Source: CAYMKL01 sp964390805 (lineage in GTDB: Bacteria; Chloroflexota; Anaerolineae; VGOG01). Taken from it: a stretch of DNA of 38,320 bases. The notes beneath the pieces are model-generated. The model was given only the letters and a program-made list of their open reading frames with translations. It was not told the DNA's origin and did not search any database. Both the position numbers and the translations under genes were made by a program. Shown one piece after another: positions 25,151 through 33,118 of this stretch (within the stretch, counting starts at the first letter, position 1; each line of letters starts with the position of its first letter). The stretch lies in the NCBI GenBank assembly GCA_964390805.1, contig CAYMKL010000067.1, positions 1-38,320 of the forward strand, read 5' to 3'.

Positions 25151-27091
25151 ATGGCTGAACCAAAAATAGCTCCATACGGCTCTTGGAAATCACCGATCAC
25201 CTCAGATCTGATTGTCTCTGAAACCATCGGGTTGGGACAGATTGCGCTTGGTGGCCAGGACATCTACTGGGTCGAGATGCGCCCGGCGGAGGATGGGCGA
25301 TACGTCATCGTGCGACGGACGCCAGACGGGAGGACGGCCGACGTCACGCCGCATCCCTTCAACGCTCGAACGCGGGTACACGAGTATGGGGGCGGCGCTT
25401 TCGCCGTCGCTGATGGCGAAGCGGTAGCCGTCTACTTTTCCAACTTCGCCGATCAGCGCCTCTACCGCCAGGACCCCGGCGCTGAGCCAAGACCCATCAC
25501 CCCTGAGGTGGACCTGCGCTACGCAGACGGCGTTATCGTCCGCAGCCGGGGCCGCATGATCTGCGTACGCGAGGATCACACCGACCCTGGGCGGGAGGCG
25601 GTCAACGCCATCGTGGGCCTCGATCTTGAGGGTGGCGATGGCGGCCAGGTGCTCGTCTCTGGTAACGACTTCTACTCGTCGCCTCGCCTCAGCCCGGACG
25701 GGTCTCGCCTGGCATGGCTCACCTGGAACCATCCGAACATGCCCTGGGATGGAACCGAGCTGTGGGTCGGTGAATTGGGGGCCGATGGTTCACTGGGGCA
25801 AACCAAGCGAGTGGCAGGCGGCAAGGATGAATCTATCTTCCAGCCGGAGTGGTCGCCCGATGGCGTCTTGCACTTCGTCTCCGACCGGACGGGCTGGTGG
25901 AATCTCTACCGCTGGTGCGACGGACACGTAGAGCCCCTCGTCGAAATGGAGGCAGAGTTCGGATTGCCGCAGTGGGTCTTCGGCATGTCCATCTATGCCT
26001 TCGAGTCGGCGGGTCGCATCGTCTGCGCCTACACCCAACAAGGAAACTGGCGTCTGGCGAGCCTCGACACGGTAATGGGCAAGCTCGATCCCATCGAGAC
26101 CCCATACACCCAGATAGAGGGGCTGCGAGCAGCGCCGGGGCGGGTAGTGTTCCTCGCGGGCTCGCCGACTGAACCCACATCCGTCGTCCAGCTCGATCTC
26201 GCCACGCGGCGGTTCGAGGTGCTGCGCCGCTCGAGCGAGATCGCGATTGATGCCGGGTATCTGTCAATCCCTCAGGAGATCGAGTTCCCAACCGAGAACG
26301 GGCTGACGGCGCACGCCTTCTTCTGTGCCCCACAAAACCGTGACTACGTGGCTCCATCCGGCGAGCGACCGCCACTGCTGGTTATCATCCACGGTGGGCC
26401 GACGGGGGCGACTTCCGGCACGCTCAACTTGGGGATTCAACACTGGACCAGTCGCGGCATGGCGGTGCTCGATGTGAACTACGGCGGCAGCACTGGCTAC
26501 GGCCGGGCCTATCGTCAGCGGCTGGAGGGGCAGTGGGGCGTCGTGGACGTTGACGACTGTGTGAACGGGGCACGCTACCTCGTTAAGCGGGGCACGGTTG
26601 ACGGGAATCGGCTGGCCATTCGCGGCGGCAGTGCGGGCGGCTACACTACGCTCAGCGTGCTTACCTTCCGTGACATCTTCAAGGCTGGCGCGAGCTACTT
26701 TGGGATCAGCGATCTGGAAACAATGGCGAGGGACACCCACAAATTCGAGTCGCGCTACCTCGATCGGCTGGTTGGCCCCTACCCTGAGCGACGCGACATC
26801 TATCGCGAACGCTCGCCGATCCACCACACCCACCGCCTCTCGTGCCCCATGATTCTCTTCCAGGGGCTTGAGGACAAAGTCGTTCCACCCAATCAGGCGG
26901 AGACGATGTTTGAGGCCGTGCGCGCCAAGGGGCTGCCTGTGGCATATCTCCCCTTCGAAGGGGAGCAACATGGCTTCCGCCGTGCCGAGAACATCAAGCG
27001 CGCTCTCGACGCTGAGCTCTACTTCTACTCCAAGGTCTTCGGCTTCGAGCTCGCCGACCCGGTTGAGCCAGTGCCTATCGAGAACCTTTAG
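25151..27091 (+). CDS. Prolyl oligopeptidase-family (S9) serine peptidase
   Basis: A 646-residue cytoplasmic peptidase with an N-terminal beta-propeller (about 1-370, with TolB-like repeats such as SPRLSPDGSRLAWLTW) and a C-terminal alpha/beta hydrolase domain. The catalytic triad is visible: Ser494 in RGGSAGGY, Asp575 in GLEDKVVPP and His607 in EGEQHGF. The oxyanion-hole HGGP motif is present. I choose the ATG at 25151 because AAGGAG precedes it at good spacing; the frame is open further upstream but overlaps the flavin reductase gene. No signal peptide is seen. It resembles the dipeptidyl or acylaminoacyl peptidase branch (S9C). Confidence 0.92.
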   Translation: MAEPKIAPYGSWKSPITSDLIVSETIGLGQIALGGQDIYWVEMRPAEDGRYVIVRRTPDGRTADVTPHPFNARTRVHEYGGGAFAVADGEAVAVYFSNFADQRLYRQDPGAEPRPITPEVDLRYADGVIVRSRGRMICVREDHTDPGREAVNAIVGLDLEGGDGGQVLVSGNDFYSSPRLSPDGSRLAWLTWNHPNMPWDGTELWVGELGADGSLGQTKRVAGGKDESIFQPEWSPDGVLHFVSDRTGWWNLYRWCDGHVEPLVEMEAEFGLPQWVFGMSIYAFESAGRIVCAYTQQGNWRLASLDTVMGKLDPIETPYTQIEGLRAAPGRVVFLAGSPTEPTSVVQLDLATRRFEVLRRSSEIAIDAGYLSIPQEIEFPTENGLTAHAFFCAPQNRDYVAPSGERPPLLVIIHGGPTGATSGTLNLGIQHWTSRGMAVLDVNYGGSTGYGRAYRQRLEGQWGVVDVDDCVNGARYLVKRGTVDGNRLAIRGGSAGGYTTLSVLTFRDIFKAGASYFGISDLETMARDTHKFESRYLDRLVGPYPERRDIYRERSPIHHTHRLSCPMILFQGLEDKVVPPNQAETMFEAVRAKGLPVAYLPFEGEQHGFRRAENIKRALDAELYFYSKVFGFELADPVEPVPIENL

Positions 27092-27147
27092 AGCGATACC
27101 ATTTACTCCGAACAACAAAGTAACTACCGCTTGTTGCTACAAGGTCA

Positions 27148-27206
27148 TGAAGCGTGAAACGTGAGGACTAGTTCACGTTTCATGTTCTTACGTTTCACGT
27201 CTTGTT
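27148..27206. repeat. TGAAGCGTGAAACGTGAG repeat with hairpin
   Basis: The word TGAAGCGTGAAACGTGAG starts at 27148 and recurs at 38250. TGAAACGTGA (27155-27164) pairs with TCACGTTTCA (27173-27182), loop 8; another TTTCACGT follows. It fills the gap between the S9 peptidase and the yqeC promoter and is a dispersed-repeat candidate. Confidence 0.7.
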
Positions 27207-27233
27207 GCTAAGACGACTGAAACCTGGTATAAT
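27205..27233 (+). promoter_or_regulatory. Promoter of the yqeC operon, almost leaderless
   Basis: TTGCTA (27205-27210), a 17-base spacer and TATAAT (27228-27233) end only 8 bases before the ATG at 27242. Transcription would start within about 2-3 bases of the start codon, so the mRNA may be leaderless. Confidence 0.65.
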
Positions 27234-27241
27234 CAGGTGAA

Positions 27242-28126
27242 ATGCGACTGCATCAAGCTCTAAAAGTTGAAGACGGCGATGTCATTTCCTTCGTTGGGGC
27301 CGGGGGGAAAACGACGGCGGCCTTGCGCTTGATGGAAGAGTTGGTTGGAATCCAGATGCCAGTGGTGTTCACCACCACGACCAAGATCCTGGAGCCGATT
27401 CCCAGTGAGAACGAGTACTTGTTCCTCGCCGACGAGGAAGAGACATTGGCTCAGGTGCCGGAGCTCTTGACCCGCTACCCCAAGGTCTTCCTGGCCAAGC
27501 GCCGCCTGGCAGAGGTGGACCCTGCCGCCTTGGGGGAAAGCGACAGGGATTACCCCATGCGCCCCAACAAGCTTGCGGGAGTGCCCCCCTCCCTGGTGGA
27601 CCACCTGGCCCTTCGACTGGGACTTCGGCGAGCTCAGTCGAGCCGCTCAGGACAGGCCTGTCCTGAGCCTAGTCGAAGGGCCCAGCGGCTCAGCCAGGCG
27701 GTCATCTTGGTGGAGGCCGATGGTGCTCGCCATCGCGCTCTCAAGGCCCCCGCCGCCTACGAGCCGGTGGTGCCCGCCTCGACTACGATCCTCGTGCCCA
27801 TGGCCGACCTCACCGTTCTGGGGAAGCATCTGGCCGAAGAGCACGTCCACCGTCCTGAGTTGGTGGCGAGCCTCACCGGAGTCGCCCTAGGCGAGCCCGT
27901 GACTGTCGAAATGGTAGCCACAGTATTGAGCCATCCTCACGGCGGTCTGAAGGGCCTTCCTGAGCAAGCGAGAGCGATCCCCATCCTGAACCATAGGTCG
28001 GAAGACCACCCCCTGGACGAGGCGCGCCAGATAGCTCGCCTCGTTCTGCAAAATGAGCGCATCGAGAGGGTAATCATCGCCTCCTTGCGAGCCCCTGAGC
28101 CAGTGCTGGAGGTGATAACCAAATGA
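27242..28126 (+). CDS. yqeC: YqeC-type selenium-dependent molybdenum hydroxylase accessory protein
   Basis: A 294-residue protein of the YqeC family (putative selenium-dependent hydroxylase accessory protein), linked in other bacteria to maturation of selenium-containing molybdenum hydroxylases. It has a P-loop near the N-terminus (FVGAGGKTT, residues 17-25), the VFTTTTKI segment, and the family block VEADGARHRALKAP. Between about residues 122 and 147 it carries the sequence SSRSGQACPEPSRRAQRL, which looks foreign and is coded by a nested palindrome. The stop overlaps the next start (ATGA), so it is coupled to the MocA domain, a usual partner in molybdenum cofactor chemistry. Whether the inserted residues affect activity is unknown. 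Confidence 0.85.
   Translation: MRLHQALKVEDGDVISFVGAGGKTTAALRLMEELVGIQMPVVFTTTTKILEPIPSENEYLFLADEEETLAQVPELLTRYPKVFLAKRRLAEVDPAALGESDRDYPMRPNKLAGVPPSLVDHLALRLGLRRAQSSRSGQACPEPSRRAQRLSQAVILVEADGARHRALKAPAAYEPVVPASTTILVPMADLTVLGKHLAEEHVHRPELVASLTGVALGEPVTVEMVATVLSHPHGGLKGLPEQARAIPILNHRSEDHPLDEARQIARLVLQNERIERVIIASLRAPEPVLEVITK
27607..27682. repeat. 76-bp nested palindrome inserted in yqeC
   Basis: Outer arms GGCCCTTCGACT (27607-27618) and its exact complement (27671-27682) enclose a perfect 24-base palindrome, GCTCAGGACAGG joined to its reverse complement (27645-27668). The right half contains a 23-base word shared with 8538-8560 in permease 4, with three differences. The element keeps the reading frame. 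Confidence 0.85.
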
Positions 28127-29547
28127 GCAATCCGCAATCCACAGTGGCCGCCATCGTGCTCGCTGCTGGCGAGTCGCAGCGCTTCGGGCAGCCCAAGCAA
28201 CTGTTGCAGGTGGGCAACAAGACCATGCTCCAACACGTGGTGGATGTTGCTCTAGACTCACCCCTCGAACAGGTGATCGTCGTCCTGGGCTGTCGGGCGA
28301 CGGAGATAAGAGCCAGGGTCGCCGACCGGCCCGTCCAGGTTGTGGTCAACGAGAAGTGGAAGTCGGGGTTGAGCAGCTCCGTGCGGGCGGGACTGTCAGC
28401 CCTGAAGCCGGAGGTCGGCGCGGCTCTCTTCGTCCTGGCCGACCAGCCGGGCGTCACGACGGAGGTCATAGCGAAGCTGGTCGAGCGCTACCGGCAGACC
28501 CGTGCGCCCATCGTCGTCCCCACCCATCGGGGCCGACGGGGCAATCCGGTACTCTTCGACCGTTTCCTTTTCACGGAGTTGATGGAAGTGAAAGGCGATC
28601 AGGGTGGGCGACGGCTCATCGCCGAACACGGAGACGAGCTGGAGGAAATAGAGGTGGAAACAGAGGCTATCTTTGCCGATATTGACACCCCTGACGATTA
28701 TCAAACCGCCAACCTCCAAACCCCGAACAAGTTCGGGACTCCAACCTCCAACCTCCAATCTCTAACTTCCAGCTCCATCAAAAGCCTGATCATTGACCTG
28801 GACGGCGTCCTCTACCGTGGCGACCAGGCCATTGTCGGTGCCAAGGAGTTCGTTGCCCTCTTGCAGCAAGGGGGGATTCCCTTCCTGCTGCTCACCAACA
28901 ACTCCACCCACACGCCGGGCCAGTACGTAACCAAGCTGGCCAAGATGGGCATCGTTATCGAGGACAGCGACGTCTTGACCTCGGCCCAGGCCACTGCTCT
29001 GTATCTGGAGAGGATAGCACCGCCGGGAGCCCGGGTGTATGCCATCGGCGAGGAAGGGCTGCGGGCTGCCCTGCGAGACAAGTGCACCATCGCCGAGGAT
29101 AGAGCAAGCTTTGTAGTTGTCGGCATGGATAGTGAGCTCACCTACGAGAAACTCAGAGTCGCCACTTTGTTGATCCGCGGCGGGGCCAGGTTTATCGCCA
29201 CCAATCCAGACAAGACCCTGCCGACAGAGGAGGGCTTCGTCCCAGGCAACGGGGCCGCCATAGCAGCCTTGGAAGCAGCGACCGGCGTGGCTCCTATTGT
29301 AGTGGGCAAACCAGAGCCGGCCATCTTCGACCTGGCTTTGGCCAGAATGGGGGTGGGCAAAGGAGGGGCTGCCGTCGTCGGCGACCGCCTGGAGACCGAC
29401 ATTCTGGGTGGACGGAGGTCTGGCCTGATTACCATCCTCGTCCTTTCGGGCGCCACCAGCCGGCAGGAGCTGGAGAACTCTCCTGTCCAACCGGACTTGG
29501 TCTTCGAGAATGTTAGGCAATTGTATGAGGTCTGGTCGAAATCCTAG
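28123..29547 (+). CDS. Fusion: MocA-like nucleotidyltransferase plus HAD (NagD-type) phosphatase
   Basis: A 474-residue two-domain protein. Domain 1 (about 1-195) is MobA/MocA-like: LAAGESQRFGQPKQLL (residues 13-28), LADQPG, and the usual end ADIDTPDDY; such proteins transfer CMP or GMP to molybdopterin. Domain 2 (about 219-474) is a subclass IIA HAD phosphatase with DLDGVLY (Asp225, Asp227), TNNS (from 258), Lys396 in VGKPEP and GDRLETD. The linker (about 195-216, NLQTPNKFGTPTSNLQS) is encoded by repeat-like DNA. There is no ATG, GTG or TTG in the linker from which the HAD domain could start separately, so it depends on the fusion. It overlaps yqeC by 4 bases and the rlmN start. Confidence 0.88.
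   Translation: MSNPQSTVAAIVLAAGESQRFGQPKQLLQVGNKTMLQHVVDVALDSPLEQVIVVLGCRATEIRARVADRPVQVVVNEKWKSGLSSSVRAGLSALKPEVGAALFVLADQPGVTTEVIAKLVERYRQTRAPIVVPTHRGRRGNPVLFDRFLFTELMEVKGDQGGRRLIAEHGDELEEIEVETEAIFADIDTPDDYQTANLQTPNKFGTPTSNLQSLTSSSIKSLIIDLDGVLYRGDQAIVGAKEFVALLQQGGIPFLLLTNNSTHTPGQYVTKLAKMGIVIEDSDVLTSAQATALYLERIAPPGARVYAIGEEGLRAALRDKCTIAEDRASFVVVGMDSELTYEKLRVATLLIRGGARFIATNPDKTLPTEEGFVPGNGAAIAALEAATGVAPIVVGKPEPAIFDLALARMGVGKGGAAVVGDRLETDILGGRRSGLITILVLSGATSRQELENSPVQPDLVFENVRQLYEVWSKS
28701..28776. repeat. Repeat element forming the MocA-HAD linker
   Basis: CCAACCTCCAA-type words occur three times, with a short palindrome CCCGAAC/GTTCGGG at 28722-28737. The reverse complement reads GGAGATTGGAGGTTGGAGGT, very similar to 31408-31436 at the Asp23/FakA junction. 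It adds about 22 codons in frame. Confidence 0.75.
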
Positions 29548-30598
29548 GGCATCTGGCAAAACATCCCTGCTCGATCTAACCCACGAGCAGTTGAAGAAAG
29601 CCCTCCTCTCTTGGGGTGAGCCTTCCTTTCGAGCCGATCAGATGTGGGGTTGGCTCTATCGCTCCCTGGCCAGCAGCTTCCAGGAGATGACCAACCTGCC
29701 CAAGGAGCTGAGGGAGAGGTTAGCAGAAGCAACCCTCTTGCGAACTATGGATCCTCTGGAAGAAAGGGTATCCACTGACGGCCTGACGCGCAAGGTGCTA
29801 TTCGCCCTGCGGGACAATCAGACCATCGAGAGTGTGCTGATGCATTATGAGCAGCGGCACACCGCTTGCATCTCCACCCAGGTCGGCTGTCCCCTTGGCT
29901 GCGTGTTCTGCGCCACAGGCCAGAGCGGCTTCGTGCGAAACCTAACGGCAGGAGAGATTGTGGAGCAGGTTATCTTCTTCGCCCGTTTCTTGAAGGCAAA
30001 GGACGAGAGACTGACCAACGTAGTGCTCATGGGCATGGGCGAACCCCTGGCTAACTACGACGCCACCTGGCAGGCTATTGAAGCGCTGACTCACGATGAG
30101 GGTTTCAACCTAGGAGCGCGACGCATCACCATCTCTACTGTGGGCCTCGTGCCTGGCATCCGGCGACTGGCTGAGGAAGGGATGCAGATTGGCCTGGCCG
30201 TCTCCCTCCACGCCCCCACCGACGAATTGCGCGACAAGCTGGTCCCCATCAATCGCCGCTATCCTTTGACCCAGTTGATGGCTGCTTGTCGCCACTATGT
30301 TGAACGGGTGGGACGACGCATCAGCTTCGAGTATGCCCTCATCAATGGGATCAACGATTCCCCGGAGCAAGCACGCCAGTTGGCCCACCTGGTGGATGGG
30401 TTGTTCTGCCACGTCAATCTGATCCCTCTCAACCGCGTCCATGAATCACCGTACCAGCCCTCGTCACAAGGCAGGATTCTGGCCTTCCAGGCCGAGCTCA
30501 ATCGCTTAAAGGTGCCCAGTACCCTACGGGTGGAGCGGGGTGTAGATATCCGGGCTGGCTGCGGTCAATTGCGCTGTCAACGGATGCCGAGCGGATAA
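29525..30598 (+). CDS. rlmN: RlmN: 23S rRNA A2503 / tRNA A37 C2-methyltransferase (radical SAM)
   Basis: RlmN methylates C2 of A2503 in 23S rRNA and A37 in some tRNAs by a radical SAM, ping-pong mechanism. The iron-sulfur motif is CPLGCVFC (Cys122, Cys126, Cys129), and the methyl-carrying C-terminal cysteine is Cys346 in RAGCGQL. The motifs GMGEPLANYD and STVGLVPGI are typical. At about 357 residues it is of normal length. The start is uncertain: ATG 29525 has a weak TTAGG upstream, while ATG 29510 would give five more residues. Both overlap the fusion gene, so expression is probably coupled to it. Confidence 0.95.
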   Translation: MRSGRNPRASGKTSLLDLTHEQLKKALLSWGEPSFRADQMWGWLYRSLASSFQEMTNLPKELRERLAEATLLRTMDPLEERVSTDGLTRKVLFALRDNQTIESVLMHYEQRHTACISTQVGCPLGCVFCATGQSGFVRNLTAGEIVEQVIFFARFLKAKDERLTNVVLMGMGEPLANYDATWQAIEALTHDEGFNLGARRITISTVGLVPGIRRLAEEGMQIGLAVSLHAPTDELRDKLVPINRRYPLTQLMAACRHYVERVGRRISFEYALINGINDSPEQARQLAHLVDGLFCHVNLIPLNRVHESPYQPSSQGRILAFQAELNRLKVPSTLRVERGVDIRAGCGQLRCQRMPSG

Positions 30599-30707
30599 AC
30601 GGATTTGCCAGCTTATCCATTTCCCATCCGTTGCCTTGCATTTTTCCATGATACAGTGTATGATTATCCCCCAGGGAAGAACGTGGGAAATGAGCAGGAG
30701 GTGAAAC

Positions 30708-30736
30708 AAAAAGCCAGCCCCGTAATCTGAGCTGGC
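30708..30736 (-). terminator. Rho-independent terminator of rpmB
   Basis: On the minus strand, GCCAGC (30736-30731) pairs with GCTGGC (30718-30713) over a 12-base loop and is followed by TTTTTG. It lies 40 bases after the rpmB stop. The rlmN transcript runs into it from the other side. Confidence 0.75.
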
Positions 30737-30775
30737 AGGTTGGTACATAGCGAATGGCTCAAAAGCCATAAGCTA

Positions 30776-30955
30776 CTAGCCTTTAGAAAGTGTCTTCAAG
30801 CATTTAGCGCAGACATTCATGCGCTTAGCAACGCCATGTTTGGTGATGGTCACTTTCTGAATGTTGGGCTTCCACTGGCGGTTCGTAGCCTTTTTAGAAT
30901 GGCTGACGTTATGCCCAAATTGGACGCCCTTGCCACAGATGTCACACTTAGCCAT
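30776..30955 (-). CDS. rpmB: Large-subunit ribosomal protein L28 (zinc-binding type)
   Basis: This 59-residue ribosomal protein (bL28) reads MAKCDICGKGVQFGHNVSHS at its start and ends with CAKCLKTLSKG. The two CxxC pairs (CDIC and CAKC) form a zinc ribbon, the so-called C+ type. The ATG at 30955 is preceded by AAGGGAG; the frame is open far upstream, but that extension is not part of L28. It stands alone on the minus strand, with its own promoter and terminator, between rlmN and the divergent Asp23 gene, a common arrangement in this bacterial group and in Firmicutes. Confidence 0.96.
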   Translation of the reverse strand: MAKCDICGKGVQFGHNVSHSKKATNRQWKPNIQKVTITKHGVAKRMNVCAKCLKTLSKG

Positions 30956-30994
30956 GTTTACTCCCTTTTCAATAATGTTCAAATCACTGAGTAT

Positions 30995-31023
30995 ATGATA
31001 CCACAACAGGCCGCTTTGCGCAA
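30995..31023 (-). promoter_or_regulatory. Candidate promoter of rpmB
   Basis: On the minus strand, TTGCGC (31023-31018), 17 bases and TATCAT (31000-30995). The predicted start lies near 30988, giving a leader of about 33 bases with an AAGGGAG site before the ATG at 30955. An overlapping TATACT offers an alternative -10 box. Confidence 0.5.
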
Positions 31024-31054
31024 GTCGGCCAGGTGGCCCTGGAGGTAGGTGAGG

Positions 31055-31417
31055 ATGGCAGATGAAACGAGACTGGGTAGGATTGAGATTTCGCCAGCAG
31101 CTATCGCCGGCATCGCCAGCCAGTCGGTGCTGAATAGCTACGGCGTAGTGGGCATGGCCTCCAAGAGCCTGGTGGGTGGCTTGGCCCAACTTCTCCACCG
31201 AGACAGCAGGCGAGGAGTCGAGGTGAAACTGGAAGGCAATCGGATCATCATAGACCTGTACGTGGTCATCGAATATGGCACCAGGATTTCCACCGTCGCC
31301 CACAACATCATGAGCAGCGTGAAATTCAGCGTGGAGAAGGCCCTCAGCGTGCCCATCTCCCAGGTGAACGTCCACGTTCAGGGATTGCGCGTGAGTGACC
31401 TGGAGATTGGAGATTAG
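31055..31417 (+). CDS. Asp23/Gls24-family (DUF322) protein
   Basis: A 120-residue member of the Asp23/Gls24 family, small proteins often encoded beside a DhaL-domain (FakA-like) gene. It begins LGRIEISPAAIAGIASQSVL and includes the conserved VEVKLEGNRIIIDLYVVIEYG and VNVHVQGL strands. The ATG at 31055 has GGAGGT 8 bases upstream; a GTG at 31049 is in frame but closer to that site. The last residues DLEIGD and the stop come from a GGAGATTGGAGATTAG word belonging to a repeat family seen also at 28741-28775. The function is poorly known: cell-envelope stress association in Gram-positives, cell-membrane scaffolding in some. Confidence 0.88.
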   Translation: MADETRLGRIEISPAAIAGIASQSVLNSYGVVGMASKSLVGGLAQLLHRDSRRGVEVKLEGNRIIIDLYVVIEYGTRISTVAHNIMSSVKFSVEKALSVPISQVNVHVQGLRVSDLEIGD

Positions 31418-31436
31418 ATATTGGAGGTTGGAGTCC
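31408..31436 (+). repeat. GGAGATTGGAGATTAG...TTGGAGGTTGGAGTCC repeat at Asp23/FakA junction
   Basis: This stretch supplies the last codons and stop of the Asp23 gene and the purine-rich segment ahead of the FakA-like gene. Its reverse complement is closely similar to the MocA-HAD linker DNA (28741-28775), and related words occur near 38297-38320. Confidence 0.65.
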
Positions 31437-31444
31437 AATACCCA

Positions 31445-33115
31445 ATGTCCAATTCTAAACGGAGATGCGACTTGACGAGTGATAGTTCATCCCAACGAGA
31501 AGAACGTAAGGCAACGAACTCATGCGATGGGAGAGGATTCAGGCGGGCGCTGGAGGCCAGCACCGCCTGGCTGGAAAGGCACGTCGAGACCATTAATGCT
31601 CTGAATGTTTACCCCGTGCCCGATGGTGACACCGGCACTAACATGCTGCTCACCATGCGGGCCGCCCTCCGAGAACTAAACAACTCTCCGACACAGTCAG
31701 CCTCGGTAGTGGCCCATGCTGTGGCTTATGGCGCCCTGATGGGGGCTCGTGGCAACTCAGGGGTCATCCTCTCCCAGTTATTCCGAGGGCTGGCCAGAAG
31801 TCTGGACAAAAAAGAGACCTTCAACGCCTCGGAGTTAGCTCAGGCCATGACGGAGGCCTCGGTTACAGCTTACAAGGGTGTGATCAAGCCCGTTGAAGGG
31901 ACCATTCTCACTGTGGGTCGAGAGGCAGCCGATGCTGCAGTGGCCGCTGCTGAGGAGAGGGATGACCTCCTCTACCTGCTGGAGAGAACAGTGATGGAAG
32001 CCAGACACTCTGTAGCCAGGACACCGTCCCTCTTGTCCGTGCTGGCGGAGGCCGGCGTGGTTGATGCCGGCGGACAGGGGCTGTTCGTCATCTTGGAAGG
32101 CGCTCTGCGTTTCCTGCAAGGGAGGGCAGTGGAGGAGATCCCAGAGCTAGCCACCGCCATTGACCTCAAAGTTTTCGAGGGTGAAGAGTACGGCTACGAC
32201 ACCCAGTTCGTTATCCAGGGCGAGAACTTGAATGTGGAGGAAATCCGTGAGGCCGTGGTCGCTATGGGCGATTCGGTGCTGGTGGTTGGCGATTCCCACA
32301 CCGTCAAGGTACATGTGCACACCGATGAGCCGGGGACGCCACTCAACTACGGCGCTGGGTTGGGCTCCTTGAGTGATATCGTCATCGAGAACATGCAGCA
32401 ACAGTACCAGGAGTTCATCCGTGACCAGTCCCGGCCTTCCTTGGCCGCAGAGGAATTGGGCGACATGGCCATCGTGGTCGTCGCTCCAGGCGAGGGCCTG
32501 ACCCGCGTGTTCGAGAGTCTGGGAGTTAGCGCTGTGGTGCCCGGCGGCCAGAGCATGAACCCCAGCACGCAGGAAATACTGAAAGCCATCGAAGGCTTAA
32601 ATGCTGAGAAGGTCATCGTCCTGCCCAACAATGTCAACGTTATCATGGCGGCGCGACAGGCGGGAGAGCTTTCTCAGAAAGAGGTGGCTGTCGTGCCTAC
32701 CAAGACCATCCCCCAGGGCGTCGGCGCGGTTCTGGCTTTCAACTATCAGGCAGACCTGGAGACCAATGCCCAGATGATGGGGCAGGCGGTCCACAGCGTT
32801 CAGACCGCCGAGATAACCACGGCCACCCGTAATGCTCAGATCAACGGCTTCGGGGTGGAGGAGGGGGAGATCATTGGCCTTCTGGACGGGGAACTGACCG
32901 CTTCGGGTAGTGCGCTGAAAGAGGTCGTCCAGGAGATGCTGCGTCAGATGGTGGCTGATGAGCACGAGATAATCACTGTGTACTATGGCGATGGCATCGT
33001 TGGCGCAGAGGCTAAGAAAGTGGCCGACGAGATCCAGGCCAGCTACCCAGACCAGGAGGTGGAGCTGGTAAACGGCGGGCAGCCTCACTATCACTACATT
33101 CTGTCGGTGGAGTAG
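31445..33115 (+). CDS. DAK/DhaL-domain protein, FakA-like fatty acid kinase subunit
   Basis: A protein of about 556 residues with an N-terminal DhaL-type kinase domain and a C-terminal DegV-like domain, as in FakA. FakA phosphorylates fatty acids presented by FakB (DegV) proteins, and a DegV gene follows downstream. The ADP-Mg site is NVYPVPDGDTGTNM (Asp60, Asp62), followed by GARGNSGVILSQLFRG. The C-terminal half contains HVHTDEPG and VVVAPGEGL. The first 35 or so residues (MSNSKRRCDLTSDSSSQ onwards) are not FakA-like and derive partly from repeat DNA. The start at 31445 is provisional, because the nearest GGAGG is 13 or more bases away. Its place next to Asp23 supports the assignment. Confidence 0.85.
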   Translation: MSNSKRRCDLTSDSSSQREERKATNSCDGRGFRRALEASTAWLERHVETINALNVYPVPDGDTGTNMLLTMRAALRELNNSPTQSASVVAHAVAYGALMGARGNSGVILSQLFRGLARSLDKKETFNASELAQAMTEASVTAYKGVIKPVEGTILTVGREAADAAVAAAEERDDLLYLLERTVMEARHSVARTPSLLSVLAEAGVVDAGGQGLFVILEGALRFLQGRAVEEIPELATAIDLKVFEGEEYGYDTQFVIQGENLNVEEIREAVVAMGDSVLVVGDSHTVKVHVHTDEPGTPLNYGAGLGSLSDIVIENMQQQYQEFIRDQSRPSLAAEELGDMAIVVVAPGEGLTRVFESLGVSAVVPGGQSMNPSTQEILKAIEGLNAEKVIVLPNNVNVIMAARQAGELSQKEVAVVPTKTIPQGVGAVLAFNYQADLETNAQMMGQAVHSVQTAEITTATRNAQINGFGVEEGEIIGLLDGELTASGSALKEVVQEMLRQMVADEHEIITVYYGDGIVGAEAKKVADEIQASYPDQEVELVNGGQPHYHYILSVE

Positions 33116-33118
33116 CTC

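Noticed and set aside
30956..31438. Long N-terminal extension of the rpmB frame
   Set aside because: L28 is about 60 residues and the extension is antisense to the Asp23 gene; an internal ATG with a good SD matches L28 exactly.
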